Of a DNA stretch of 64,000 nucleotides, positions 11,235 to 23,292 are shown one piece after another. The notes under the pieces were generated by a model. That model saw nothing but the letters and a program-made list of their open reading frames with translations, was not told where the DNA came from and searched no databases. Source of the DNA: Symmetrospora coprosmae (Eukaryota; Basidiomycota; Cystobasidiomycetes; Symmetrosporaceae). The stretch's first letter is position 1. Each line of letters opens with the position of its first letter. The DNA is taken from the NCBI GenBank assembly GCA_008802785.1, contig VUYT01000009.1, positions 496,001 through 560,000 on the forward strand, given 5' to 3'. The translations under genes were made by a program, and so were the position numbers.

Positions 11235-12559
11235 CTAAATCACTATCATTGCGACCTGATCACCTTCGAGCGTTTCTCGATCTCTTGTCGCTGTGTCCGA
11301 GAGCAGAGCAGACAGGTAGCACGACAGATGGTTTGTTGCATTCAGGCGCGAGGGCACAAGCGAAGCGAACTGATGCGATTGCAGTACAGCGAGCGGGCAT
11401 GGGTTAGAGTATTGCGACACCTGCCAAACCTGTATGCATCTTCGTAAACGCCTGCGATAAGCCCTTCGGTGCTATGATGCGTTCGCTGTTCGGAGTGCTG
11501 ATGGCGACAGTCGTGTCAGATCGCCCTGCACAGATCTGCGTCAAGTCTGGACACTCACAGCTTGAGCGCAATGATGGGGCAGTCCTGCTGTCCATGGCTA
11601 TTGTCCGTGTAGAGGATGCTGCTACTGCTTGCGCGCGGCCAGCAATTGGCAGGAACGATGAATCTGACTTTCGCAATGTACTTCGGTGCAGCGAGGTCCG
11701 ACACGGTGTAGGCGTGCTTCTCTGTCAACTTGCCTTGGATGTTGACGAGATTGGGCACTGGCATCGGGACCGTCCCACCGAGAGGGAAGATTTCGACGTA
11801 GCGGCTCCTATCTGCTGCTTGAGCCAGGCGACGGTCAATCGACTGCTTCGCTCTGCGCCAGGCTGGCTGACGGGGCGCTGCTGGCTGGGCCGGCACTTGC
11901 GATGGATCGGGGGGGACTCCCGTGCCATCGACATGCCCCGTGTGGCGAAGCATCTCCCTTGCAGGTGCCTTCCGATACGCGTTTTCGACGTAGGTCGCGA
12001 GCGTACTACCCCGCAGGACAGGTGTGGCAATCAATGACGGCAGCTTGGACAGCAGGAGTGGATTGGCGCCCCCGGTGTCTTCGCTACGGAACTTCCGTAC
12101 GTCAACCAGGATGTAGAACGGGTACAGAGCGCGAGTCTTGCTGCTCTTGTTCTTGATGATGCCGAAAGCAGGCACTTCGAAGGAGACAGAAGTAGACTGC
12201 TGAGCCGCAACCGGGGTCTGAGGCTTGGTAGACTTGTTGAGGACCGTAGTAGCGGGGATTGGGCGGTACTTAGGGTTCATTTGAGCCGTAGTCATGCACT
12301 TGGTGCCGAGGGATATCGTAGCCACGTTTGAGGGCGCACGTCTGGTTGCGAGGCTCTCGAAGTTCCTCGTAGAAGATGCGCCGGGGCCTGCGCCAAAGCC
12401 ATCACCCACACGTCCTGTCGTGAGCGAAGACTGTCCAGTGCTCGTAGAACTCCGGTCGTCGAAGCTCGACTGAGTCGATCGACGCCCCAAGGGATCTTTG
12501 GAGGACGAAGGTGATGGGGCGCGCCCCTCAGCTGGCTTTGGTCTGAAGATAGGAGTCAT
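11235..12559 (-). CDS. Unrecognised protein between HRQ1 and SLD5
   Basis: Not assigned to a family. The main reading frame runs from ATG at 12559 to about 11559, then a GTGAGT donor. Joining it to the acceptor at 11452 keeps phase and opens a second exon, 11235-11451, to a stop; model 405 residues. The first 150 residues are Ser/Thr/Pro-rich and probably disordered. A more ordered part follows, with ALYPFYILVDVRKFRS, PVLRGSTLATYVENAYRK and, later, YVEIFPLGGTVPMPVPNLV and KYIAKVRFIVPANCW. No signal peptide or membrane segment is seen. It lies upstream of HRQ1 on the same strand, 156 bases from the HRQ1 start. Conservation of the middle region is the main test; the intron is inferred from splice motifs only. 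Confidence 0.6.
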
Positions 12560-12881
12560 GTCGACTGCTGCAAGTTGGCCAATTATGTTTGAAGCGAGTT
12601 AGGCGGCCCTGTGACCAGCGAAGCAGAGCAGAGAGGGGCATCCTCAGCCAGTCAGTCACAGAGTCAGCGCCTGCAGGACAGTGCGTAGCCCGGTCCAGCA
12701 CCGAGACAAAGGCAGAGCGGCCGTGGCGCGGCGTGGTAGCAGCTTGCCTTGCTGCGGATGGCCAGAATGCCGCCACAGCAGCTGACCCGATGCGAGAGCA
12801 TCTGATTGATCCCCTTTGGTGCTTGACTGCATGTCGGGTCACCCTCCTCGGTCTCGTTTCTACATTGTCAGAGCACCCGTT
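12560..12881. other. Gap between the unknown gene start and SLD5 stop
   Basis: About 320 bases with no coding region I can support. It should hold the 3' untranslated end of SLD5 and the promoter of the downstream gene on the same strand. A minus-strand frame across 12528-12842 has no recognisable content. Confidence 0.5.
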
Positions 12882-14095
12882 CTACACCAGCTTGACATCG
12901 CCATCCCGGAGGAGCCGCCGTACTGTCCTGTAGCGCAGCATGTGGATCTCGCCCTTGCCCATCTCGAGCTGCTGTCCGCTACGTATGGAATGTCCGTTAG
13001 CTCCTGGTGTGGCAGCCGGACGTCTGAAGCGCACTCACTCTGGCAGCCGTATCGGCGGGCAGTTCCGCCTCGCATACGCAAACACTGCAGTGTCCAGATC
13101 AGGCTTGATGACTGTGGCGGACATCACATCATCAGCTGGCGAGGCTCAGCACGTCCGACCCGACCCGACCCGACCCGACCCGACCGCACTCACTCATCTC
13201 CTCTTCGTCCAGCCGCCCCAGCCGTTCTGGCAGGTTCTGCACCACCGAAGCCGTGTAGTGCTTCTCTAGCAAGGCATAGTACCGCTGCGCATAGCCGTAT
13301 TCGACGTCCGTGAGCTTGCGTTTCGCGCCGGGCGTGCGGAGGAGGTCCTGCGCGTAGGTTTCGATCTGGCACGGAGAGCACGGACGTCAGGTCGCGCCAA
13401 AGATGCATTGATGATACGGTAAACGCACCTTGTATGTCCGGGTTCGGAGGTACGCGCGCAGGAGGTAGCGGACGCGCTCTATTTCCATCTGTACGAGGAG
13501 GATGCGCTCGTGCTCTTCTGGCTTGCTTGCTGCCGAGCTCGCGAGCAGGCTGGCAGCTTCCGTCTGTGTGCATGATCGGCACAATGAGCATGTCAGCTGG
13601 GCCCATACGTGCAGGCCAGAGGGGGAACGCATTCGGCCGCACCTGCGCCTCCAGCCGAGCCATGAGCCGGTTCACGAGCTCTTCGCGGTGCCCGAGCACT
13701 TCAGGGGCCATGCGCTCGTCCATCCAGTGCCGCATGAGCTGCTCGACCTCTGTCTCTGTCTCCGTCTCGCTCGCGTCCTGCCCAGCTCCCTTGCCTTTCC
13801 CCTTGCCCAGCCCGTCTCCCTCCGCGTCCAGGTCGAGCTCCATCTCGTCCCCGCCGAACGCAGAGGTATCGCGCGATTTCTCTCGCTGGCGTGCAGTGCG
13901 CGTGTCTGTCCGACCATCGTTGACGACTGATTGCTGCCGTCGCTGCTGCTGCTGGTGCCGAGCATCCTGACCTGGCCGCGATGGCCCTGCGCGTGAAGCC
14001 GCCGACACGCCCGCCGACGTTCGGGAAAGCTGGCTCTCGTCCGCATTAATATTGAGATCATCATCGTCGTCGTCGTCAAAGAAGGAGGTGGACAT
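12882..14095 (-). CDS. SLD5: GINS complex subunit Sld5
   Basis: Subunit of the GINS tetramer, part of the CMG replicative helicase in the nucleus (family knowledge). Exons 13643-14095, 13429-13563, 13194-13365, 13039-13111 and 12882-12978 join in phase to 309 residues. The N terminus is a long acidic and Gln-rich extension beginning MSTSFFDDDDDDD. The conserved core starts at EVEQLMRHWMDERMAPEVL, followed by REELVNRLMARLEAQ and QMEIERVRYLLRAYLRTR. The C-terminal beta domain has KPDLDTAVFAYARRN and ends GEIHMLRYRTVRRLLRDGD, as in other Sld5 proteins. The extension of roughly 100 residues is longer than in yeast Sld5. It diverges from the F-box gene at 14259, with 163 bases between start codons. 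Confidence 0.95.
13155..13184. repeat. Six tandem copies of a pentamer (CCGAC) inside SLD5 intron 3
   Basis: Six perfect CCGAC units lie within the intron at 13112-13193, immediately beside its GTGAGT donor on the minus strand (there read as GTCGG). A run this close to a splice site could vary in copy number without changing the protein. Confidence 0.9.
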
Positions 14096-14258
14096 TATGC
14101 TTGTGCTCGAGCTGGGGAGGCGGTTGGCCGAAGGTCAGGAGCTCCGTCTGTGTTCTGTGTTGGCCCGACGCGTCGACCTCGAGGACGCCCTTTGGCTCCG
14201 CTCGCACACGTCCATCCAATCGCCTACATATCTGGAGCTCTGCAAGGATACGTGCAAC

Positions 14259-15397
14259 ATGGCAGAGACACGCAGCATGAGAAAGAAGCGCAAGGTGGGC
14301 CGTCGCTCTTCCTGTAGCATGTTCCGGGCCTTGCCTTTCGAGCTGATGCGCGACCCGTCCCTCAGACCTCCCGGAGGACGCTGAACCTGCTCGACCTCCC
14401 CAACGAGATCCTCGGTCGCATCGCACAGCATGCTGTAGAGTCAGAGTACGACACTGGGAGCTATCACCGCAATAAGCTACAGTACCTTGCCCGTATCTTC
14501 CGACTGCGCCTCGTTCATCCGATCTTCGCCGGCGTCGCGCTGCCCCACATCCTTCGACACGTTTGGTGCACTTATGAGGTCCGAGCCACAGCCGTTTACT
14601 TCGCGCCCGGGAGTTACGTGCCAGGCTGGCAGCAGATTCTCGCCCTGGCACGCAAGCGGGAGGTGTTGCACTGCATTACGCGGCTCGATCTGGACTGTTC
14701 AGCAAAGACCACATTCGCCGACCTTGCTACAATGCTCGCAGCTGTCGCAGGAGCTCCGCGTCTCAGCAGCCTCACTCTACGCGAGTACGGTAAGCTGTCT
14801 CAGCTCACGACGCTCAGTCCTGGCGACGCATGGCCCAAAAGCCCGTCCCTCCTTATTCCGACGACTCTCCCACTCATGCACTCCTTGCGATCGCTCACCA
14901 TCGTTCGCGATTTGTGGTCGATCCCGACTCTGGAGATCCTTCGGGCCCTGTTGCCCAACCTGCCATCCCTCGCGCACGTCGATGTTGGCGTTGTCGGCGA
15001 TATGGACTTCCTCGACGAAGGTCATGCCCACGCCTCTCCAGCTAGCGCGCACGAGCTCGACACCTTTCGCATGAAGACCTCATCTCTTCCCGGCGAACGT
15101 GTCCTACAGCGCCTCGAGGCTATGGGCCTGCGCTCCAGGGACACAGAGCTCCACTTTACCAGCACGGACTACGACTGGGATGATGTCAACCTCGTGGCCC
15201 ACCTCCTCGAGGAGCTCCCAGATTCGGCTTTCCTCGATGCTACTATCACCCTTCACATCAGAATCCCTCTGGTGTTCGAGGTGACCGACGCCTTCGAGCA
15301 GGCCATGGCGAAGATGCAGAAGCGTGTGCAAGCAAGGAATATCGCCTGCTCGTACGAGTTCATTAGGCGCAGCGGCGGGAACAAGGCGGGGTTCTAG
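14259..15397 (+). CDS. F-box-like protein
   Basis: Probable substrate receptor of an SCF ubiquitin ligase, from an N-terminal F-box-like motif; targets unknown. Two exons: 14259-14294, encoding only MAETRSMRKKRK, and 14366-15397; 355 residues. LNLLDLPNEILGRIAQHAV is the F-box-like helix-turn, near residues 17-35. A long C-terminal part has alternating leucines (RLDLDCSAK, LSSLTLREYG, LRSLTIVRDLW, LAHVDVGVVGD), resembling irregular leucine-rich repeats of basidiomycete F-box proteins. The exon 1 start is inferred from the donor at 14295 and acceptor at 14365, which place the F-box in frame; an ORF-only call would begin at a GTG codon at 14618 and miss the F-box. It shares its promoter region with SLD5. 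Confidence 0.75.
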
Positions 15398-15861
15398 GCG
15401 AAAGGTGGATGACATGCTCTTAGCATACGGAGAGTATGGGCAAGCATGCCGCTGCAATCGTCGTGGGCACAGACGGCGATTCGACGTCAACAGAACCGGC
15501 AGAAGCAGGGGAGAGGGGGACGCAAGTGCGCGTCTACTTTTGTCATTTGCGAACGAGCAGGGTCGCAGAGAGGTTAGAAGGAAAGCGGTAACCAGAATCT
15601 GGGAGCCAAGGCTGTCTCTGTAGTCTGAATCCCAGTACTGTCGCGGTCTCGTTGCCTCCTGCCTTTTGCCTTTTGCCCTTCCTCTGTTTCCGACCTCTGT
15701 ACGCGCCCGTGGGTCGCTCCCCTCTCTGCCTTCGCTCGACTCTGACCCGGCCAGACGACCATCGCAGCAGCATTCGCAGCATTCGCAGCATTCGCAGCCA
15801 GGATCCTGCCTGATGCAAGCCATCGCACGTCCCCTGCTGCCCAACTTCATCAGATCCGACC
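15398..15861 (+). promoter_or_regulatory. Upstream region and leader of RDH54 with a nonamer repeat
   Basis: No gene is supported in these 464 bases. The leader carries about four tandem copies of a nonamer (attcgcagc, first copy imperfect) at 15763-15798, some 65 bases before the RDH54 start. The rest should hold the F-box gene terminator and the RDH54 promoter, but no clear TATA box is seen. Confidence 0.5.
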
Positions 15862-18800
15862 ATGGACCCGGGGAACCAGCTGCGGCAGCCGTGGCGAGCG
15901 CCTGGGAGCGCGTCTTCGTCGAGCCGCGATGGGGGGGACAGCAGCAGCAGCCATAGAGGATACCACGGCAGCGTCCACAACCCTGCAAAGAGGGTCAGGA
16001 ACGGCGGTGGTCTTGCATACAGGGACGACGAGACGACGGGGTACGAGGACGATGGCAGCGAGCAGGCAGCAGCAGCCGCGCCACGCTGGAACGGCAACGC
16101 GTCAATGGGCAACAACAGCAAGAACAGACAGGCTATGGGCGTCCTGAACGGCCTCAACCCACTGGGAATGAAGACAACCAACACATATGCCAGCCCGAGC
16201 ACACTGGCCGCGGGTGCGCATGCTGGACTGGTCCACGGAAGCTCGAGAACGGGGCTCTCGTCTGAAACGTACTGGACGGTGAGCAGGCTGGCTGATGAGC
16301 ATCTCCTTGCGAGATCTCCTCGCGCTGACTCTGGATGCTCTGCGGATCGGGCTCTGCTCGCAGTGCATGTGGTGAGCGTGCCCGCCTTGCAGCGTCATTT
16401 TGCCCTTCGCGCTGAACGCGTCTTGTCCCTTGCCACTCCACCTAGGCGCAAACCTCAAGCGAAAAAGCACAAGACATGGGAATCTGACGGCATCCTCGTC
16501 GTCGAGAACGGGACGAAAGTTTCACTCAGAGACAAGGACAACTCGTCGATGTGCGTCCCAATGAAGACCTGAACAAAGCGGCCGGGCGCGACTTACGCTG
16601 GCGTTCTACCGCCCCCTCACAGCGTCGCCAAAGGGAATGTGGCACACGGCACAGTGTTTGCCGACGCCGAGTTCAGCATTGGCGGCAGGGACGTGCTGGT
16701 ATGTCCGGTCCTCCCGCTTCCTACCCGGCGATACCCTGCCTGAGCCTATTGGCGATGTTTGCGACTAGGTCGACGCCGAGTTCCCAGCCAAGCAGTACCT
16801 AGATGGCTCGTGCTTCGGGAAAGGTATCTCTGCAATGGTGCAGCAGGGCACGGGCGCTGCGATACGAGCACCCACCACTTCCGCCTCCTCCTTCTACGGC
16901 TCGAGGCCATCTGCCGGTCCGAAGAAGTTTGGTGAGGCGGGCCTGAATTCCGCGTCTCACGCTCTCTCGGGAGCCGGTGATTGAGTTCTGCTTGCTTCAG
17001 TCGCTCCGAGCATGACTATCCCGCGCGAATCTGCCTACAGCACGACCAAGGTCGGCATTCCCCCTCCTCCGCCCGCATCGCTAGCTCCCAGTGCAGCCGA
17101 CAGCTTCTACGGCGACACCGAGAACAGCATCGCTCACAATGCGCGCTTTCCAGGCGGGATGGGGTACAGGGCGCCTGGGGTCACGAGCAAGACGGCCGCT
17201 GCCACCAATGGACTCGGCAAAGCGCCGCCAGCGCCGAAATCGCTGCACGACCCGATGCGAGAGGGTGCTGTCGTCATGAAGCGCCCTGACGAGCAGCACG
17301 AGAAGATGTACAACAAGAAGGGATACCCTGTCGTCGATGTCGTCATTGACCCGCATATCGGCAATCGACTGCGAGAGCACCAGAAGGAGTGGGTCACACT
17401 TTGCGTTTGGCTATGCGGATGGGCCGTCGCTGATGCAAGATGACACGCAACAGAGGCGTCAAGTTCATGTATGAGGCTGTCATGGGCATGAAGACAGAGG
17501 GGCAGGGCTGCATTCTGGCGGACGACATGTAAGTCTGGCTTTGGCTGCTTCGTCTGCCAACCGTGCTTGATGTTAACCCTTGCTCGGCAATTGTGCAGGG
17601 GCCTCGGCAAGACGATCCAGTCTATCGCGCTTATGCACACGCTGCTCAAGCAGAGTCCATACTTTGGCGAGCGGAGCACCATTCAGCGGGTCCTCATCGC
17701 CTGCCCCGTGACGCTCGTCAACGTGAGTTGTCAGTCAGAGGCAAGAGAACGAGAGCCAGTCAAGCTGATCAGCGTCCGTCTCCACCATCGTATTGACTCA
17801 GAACTGGGCCAAGGAGATCACGAAATGGCTAGGCAGGGATCGGCTAGGCGTTTTTGCGGCGAGTGGCAGGAACGACATCAAGAATTTTGCGAGGAACAGG
17901 AACTATCACGTTCTGATCATTGGCTACGAGAAGGTGAGTCTGGTCTGGTCTGGTACCATTTGCTGAATGGCTGTTGTCTGCGGCAGTGCTAACATCAGCT
18001 TGCGCGTCTTTCCAGCTGCGCACAGTCGTCGACGAGCTCAAGAATATCCAGCCGCCCATCGGCCTCATCATCTGCGACGAAGGGCACCGCCTCAAGTCGG
18101 CAGGCGCTAAAACCACGCAAGCCCTGCACAGCTTCAACGTCAAGCGCAGGATCATCCTCTCTGGTACTCCGATCCAGAACGAGCTGTCCGAGTTTCATGC
18201 AATGGTCGACTTTGTCAATCCGGGGCTGCTCGACTCGTACAATACCTTCAAGAAGTGGGTCGACCTGGCTGAACCTGCAGAAGGTCTCTGACACCTTTTT
18301 TGTCGCTTACAGGACATTTGAGCAACCGATCCTCAAGGCGCGAGAGCCGAGATGCCCGCCTGATGCCAAGGAACTGGGAGAGGCACGAAGCGAAGCCGTG
18401 AGTCTGAGCTGCGAATCGTTCATATTGCCTGCGTCTAACAGGCAATCGCACTCACCAGCTTCAACGGATCACCAAACTCTTCGTTCTGCGCAGACTGTCA
18501 GACATCATTGCCAACTACCTGCCGTCCAAGGGTGAGTGCCTGGGGGCCCGTTTCCTCAGTGTACCTCAGCTAACCATGCTCTTTTGCGCGCGCCCGCAGC
18601 CGAGTACGTCGTCTTTGTGGCACCAACACCCATTCAGATCAAGTTCTACCAGCATGTCATCGGATCTGACCAGGTCAAGAACACCATTCGAGACGGCCGC
18701 AACGGTCTCATTCTCATTGATCTCCTGCGGAAGATTTGCAACACGCCAGGTCTCCTCCTTCGCAATCGAGACGATGTGCGTCTTTTCGGCTTACGGGGGA

Positions 18801-20205
18801 GCCCTGCCTGCCATGGATGCACTGACTGATGTTGATCATCCCTTGACTGCAGGGCGCCAACCACATGGAGCTCGTCGAGGAGCTCATGCAGGTGTGCCCG
18901 ATCAGGACACAGTGGACCGATATTGCCCTCTCTGGCAAGCTGCTCGCCGTCAAGGCCATCCTCGACTCGCTCAAGCAGAACACGGACGAAAAAGTCGTCA
19001 TTGTCTCAAGCTTTGTGCAGACGCTCAACATCCTCGAGCAGATGTGCTTGACGTCGCGCTTCTCAGCCTGCCGGCTGGACGGGTGGGCTTGCCTCGTTTC
19101 CAGTCTGAGGAGTTGATCTAACCTGACTGACTGTTCTACGTTCCATGTTTATAGCGCCACCAAGCAGTGCGACCGACAAGACATCGTCGACGGCTTCAAC
19201 AAGAGCTCTCAGCTATCCACTTTTGTTTTCCTCCTGAGCTCGAAAGCGGGCGGGACGGGCCTCAACATCATCGGCGCATCTCGCCTGATCCTCTTCGATA
19301 GTGACTGGAACCCAAGCAACGATCTTCAAGCCATGGCGCGCATTCATCGAGAAGGGCAGAAGCGCAAGTGCGTCATCTATCGTCTCCTCACAAAGGGTAC
19401 CATGGACGAGAAGATCTACCAGCGGCAAATCACAAAGACTGGGCTTGCCGGCTCGCTCATGGACGATGGCGGCGGAATGAGCAAGGAGGCAAAGGGGAAG
19501 GATGCCTTCACGACAAAGGATGTGGGTACAACGGAAGGATTCGTCCTTTAACTACAGCCTGCTGAATTGCTCTCCCCGACCGCAGCTCCGCGACATCTTC
19601 ACTCTACACACCGATACCAACTGCCAAACACACGATCTGCTCGAGTGCTCGTGCGCAGACGGTGAAGTCGTCCAGCCTACCGAGAACGACGAGCTCCTCT
19701 ATCACTCGGATGGCGGGATGTCAAGCGACAGCGACGATGGTAACGACAGCAGCGGGCCAGACCGGCGCTCGTTCATGAAGGCATCACAGTACCAGCCGTC
19801 CGAAGAGCAAGAGGCGAAAGCGCAGAAGAAGCTGCAGGCGCTCAAAGAATACACCCACATTGACTGCGGTCTTTCCACGGCGCCCGAGTCGGCCATCGAC
19901 GGGATCGAGGACGACGTCCTTCGCGTCGTCGCAGAGGCTGGGCTGGAAGCGCTTAGGGAAGGCGTGAGCAGAAAGTGGAATGCTGCGAGGCAGTACAGCC
20001 CGGATGATAACGACGGAGAAGCGAGCACGGCTGTCAAGGCGGCGTACAGGGGACCAACGTATGAAGGCGGCGAAATCAGCTTTGTCTTCCATGTGAGTTC
20101 GTCGCTCATGGATGCTGCGCGTTTAACCATGCTGACGAGAGGATGCACTCGCAGAAAAAGACCAACAAGCCCACCAAGGCTACGACAGAAGCTACGATAG
20201 AATGA
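15862..20205 (+). CDS. RDH54: Rdh54/Tid1 (Rad54B-like) SNF2-family DNA translocase
   Basis: ATP-dependent dsDNA translocase that works with Rad51/Dmc1 in homologous recombination (family knowledge). Seventeen exons in phase: 15862-16278, 16364-16371, 16446-16550, 16623-16698, 16769-16931, 17001-17388, 17454-17528, 17599-17722, 17802-17933, 18016-18254, 18313-18397, 18459-18531, 18600-18775, 18853-19082, 19155-19521, 19586-20092, 20155-20205; 1071 residues. The family signature WRKPQAKKHKTWESDG is completed by an 8-base exon. Helicase motifs: I ILADDMGLGKTIQ across a junction, II DEGH, III LSGTPIQNELSEF, V/VI SSKAGGTGLNIIGASR and QAMARIHREGQKRKCVIYRL. LRDIFTLHTDTNCQTHDLLE after the helicase core is typical of Rdh54. 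Convergent with the DENND6 gene, stops 111 bases apart. Confidence 0.95.
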
Positions 20206-20316
20206 TCGCACTATAGCCAGCAGTCGGCAGTAGCAGCAGTAACCATAGCGGTAGCAGCAGTAGAAGTGATGTTGTTGACCCAGTTCGGACGGAAAGCACA
20301 ACGCACCACACGACTA

Positions 20317-23292
20317 TCACGCCAACGAGGACCCATCCGAGTCCTCCGAGCTATCCAGTGTAGCCTGCCTGATCGCCTTGACGCGTTCGACCTGCGAGCG
20401 CAGCTTAGCGCTCCTATCCCGCAAGTCCTGACTGCGCTTCGGAGTCAAGCGATGCGGCATGCTTATCGGTGCATCCGCGAGGAGGTGCATGTTGACATCG
20501 TACGAGGCAGAGCGCTGCCGGATTGAGGTCGGGCTCGCTCGAAGCGCTTGATCCGTTATGCGCTACGGCAGCCACAGTCGCAATATCAGCTATCAAGCTC
20601 CGCGAGCGCATGCCTTCAGCCTCCGAGACACGCACCACCTCAGTCTCGAGCCGGTCGATGAGGTCCGACACTTCGGCGTTACTCTTGCCCGTCGGATCCA
20701 CAGCTACAACGGTGGCATCAGCGGCAGTCAGCACCTCGAATCAAGGTCTGGGACCCACCTTGCAAGCGCTGCAGGTAGCGCATCCGGGACGTAGCCTGCA
20801 TGGCTTCTGATCTGTCTTTCAGCCAGCCAAGAAAGTTTGGCGAGCTCAGAAACTTCTCGTAGAAGGCGATTGCAGACGAAGTGGCCGTCGCGTCTGTGTG
20901 AGAAGAGTGCATGTGCATGGTGGGCATCTTGCCGCGTCGGAAGGCAAGGGGCTGCATTGCGGGCGGTGGAGATTAGGTCAGGGGATGTCATCACTTCCAA
21001 GAAACAGGAGGGCCAGCTCACGGTGCCATGCGTCTTGAGCGAATGCAAGAAATGGCTCGTGTTGAAAGCTTCGACGCGTTTCGGCGTGGAGAGCGCTGCC
21101 GACCTGTGTAGGCGTGTCATGAACAGCCTTAGCTGGTGCCTCGAGCTCGCTAGCCGCGCCACTCACGTATCAGCAGGGAGCAGTGTCGCAAAGTAGCGAT
21201 TCAATGGGACCAAGAAGCGTTCTGTGAGTGTGCTCATACACTGCAGCAGCAGAGCGTCTGCTCCAAGATCTGCATAGAAAGTCAAGTATCAGGTCCGCCT
21301 CACTTGCAAGGTGGCCCAACTCACAGTCACCCGCTCGCATCCGCTCCTCGACCGCCTTGAGCACAGCCGTATCCTTCTTGATGTGTCTCTTCCTCTCCGA
21401 GAAGAGACCATGCGGCGACGTCTGCGCTTCCTTGAAGCTCTGGCCCGCAGTCGACTTGGCCAGCGAGCCGAACACGCCCTGCACCGGCCCGTCGAACGGT
21501 GATGCAGGACCAATGCGCAGGATGTGCGGGTAGTGGCGGGCTGCGGAGAGGATGATGGGGTTGGTAGAGCCGAGCAGGATACCTGGACGGGGCTGTCGGC
21601 ATGGCATTACCCGTCTCAGTCAGCATAGCGCGATATACTCGGTTTAAAGTAGCATGACTGACCTTTGTGTTGTTGAGAATCTGAGCAAAGTCGAGCAGGT
21701 GTCTGTCAGAACAAGCGCGTCAGCTTGAACCAGCACGCGCGAAAGCGAAGCGCCAACACGCACATGTGGAAGAATGGGCGCCAATCTCCCGCGAAAGGCA
21801 GCGGGCGGATGATCGTAACGAGCCATTGCACAACTTCCGACGCGCGTCTCGGGTCGGTCGAGTAGACGAGTATGGGTTCGGCGAGCACGACGAGCTCCCA
21901 GATGAGCCACAGCTGCGAGACGAGGTCGTGCAGAAGCTCAGAGAGCGAGGTATGAGGGAGAGACGCCAGTAAGGGGACTGAGGCGGGCGAAGGTGGAGGG
22001 ATTGGTAAGGATAGACGCATGCCTCCGGTGACGGGCAGGCCGCGGGAAAGACGATACTGCGCTTGATGTGGAAGGGGAATCTCCACCGTCATGATATGGT
22101 TCAGGATAGCGAGCTCTATATTGCCAGGCTGAGGCGGTGGCCTTGGGGAACAAGCGTGCACGCTCAGCTGTTATACCGCAATTCAGCCAGTCCCGCAACC
22201 AGCCAACCTACCACCTGCATATGTTATAGATGGCCGTCTCGATTGCTGCACTTGCGCTCGATCCGCCCGCTCCAACACCATGCGCTCCTCCTCCCCCTCT
22301 ATCGCGAAAGTACACTGGCCCGAGGATGTCGACGAGCTTCGTGAAGAGGCCGGAGAGGTGTGCGTGCCGCGTGACGAGGACTAAGGAGCGCTGCGCGTAC
22401 CCGCGGCGTATGCTTGGATTGCGCTGCTGGCAAAAGTAGCAGTATCCATACAGGACTTCCGTCTGCGCATCGCGGTCCTTGTCGCTTTGCGCATGACTGG
22501 CTGTCCCGCTCGCCGCAAGGCCATCCCGCGTTGGGCGGAAGCGCGGCATGCGCCAGGAGAAGGTGAGTGAGGTGTCGCCCTTTTCGTTGTGGTCTGGGAA
22601 GGAGGACTGCATGCGGCGCCTCGTCAGCTCGGTTTACGGGGTTGACAGGCTGAGTGGCGAACCATGACGCACAAAGGCTATCGCGCCGCGCTCTTCGGCC
22701 GAGTACCCTACAGGCGGGTAGCAATTGTCGAATTCTGATATCGGCAGAGCATGTCTCAAATGTGAAGTTAGCCAGGCGCGTCTGTCGCGCTCTCTGTGTG
22801 AGCAGGGCCGGGCGGGCGCGCACCTGGTCCCCTGTCGAGGTCAAAGTTGACGACAGCGACGGTCTCTATCCAGTCCCTGAGGTTCGCGAGCAGCTCCGGC
22901 GCTAGGACAGACGTGGGGAGGTCATTGGAGCGGGTGAGGGTGCCTCTTCTTGCGCGCGGCGACCCGTCCACGCCTGCGCTGGGCGACGCCGAGGCGGAAG
23001 ACGACGAGCCTGCGTTGTGCGAGGACGAGCGGCGCAGCGTGCCAGGGCGCAGGTGGGAGGGAAAGGCGATCCCAACGCCGACGGATGGACGGCGCTCGGT
23101 GCTGTCTGCCAGCGGGGGAGAATCGAGGCGCAGAGCGGACGTCGAGGCCAGCGAGAGGTCTCCGCCGTCATCGTCGGGCCCGCCTGCACCTGGACCGCTG
23201 AGGGACAGCGACGGCGGGGCCTGCAGCGGGCGATGAGGATGCGCCGGAGGGAGAGGGGTGCGACGCCGTGCTGGTATGTGCGTCGAAGCCAT
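20317..23292 (-). CDS. DENND6-type DENN-domain protein (Rab guanine-nucleotide exchange factor)
   Basis: DENN-domain exchange factor; animal DENND6 acts on endosomal Rabs (family knowledge). Exons 22824-23292, 22673-22734, 22212-22606, 21764-22141, 21663-21702, 21325-21592, 21167-21269, 21022-21103, 20759-20951, 20636-20703 and 20317-20514 join in phase to 751 residues. A disordered Ser/Pro-rich head precedes LRDWIETVAVVNFDLDRGPE and FDNCYPPVGYSAEERGAIAF. The central DENN core has YGYCYFCQQRNPSIRRGYAQ, LHDLVSQLWLIWELVVLAEP and GILLGSTNPIILSAARHYPH. Then LTERFLVPLNRYFATLLPAD and FLSSPNFLGWLKDRSEAM. The C terminus is charged and helical. The final intron (20515-20635) has alternative donors three bases apart, and its acceptor was chosen because it opens a plausible charged tail. 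Confidence 0.88.

Noticed and set aside
12528-12842. Minus-strand frame of 104 codons upstream of the unknown gene
   Set aside because: It overlaps the start of the better-supported gene and has no motif.
16824-16829. GTATCT as a splice donor in RDH54 exon 5
   Set aside because: Reading through keeps phase and leads to the expected PKKF segment before a better GTGAGG donor at 16932.
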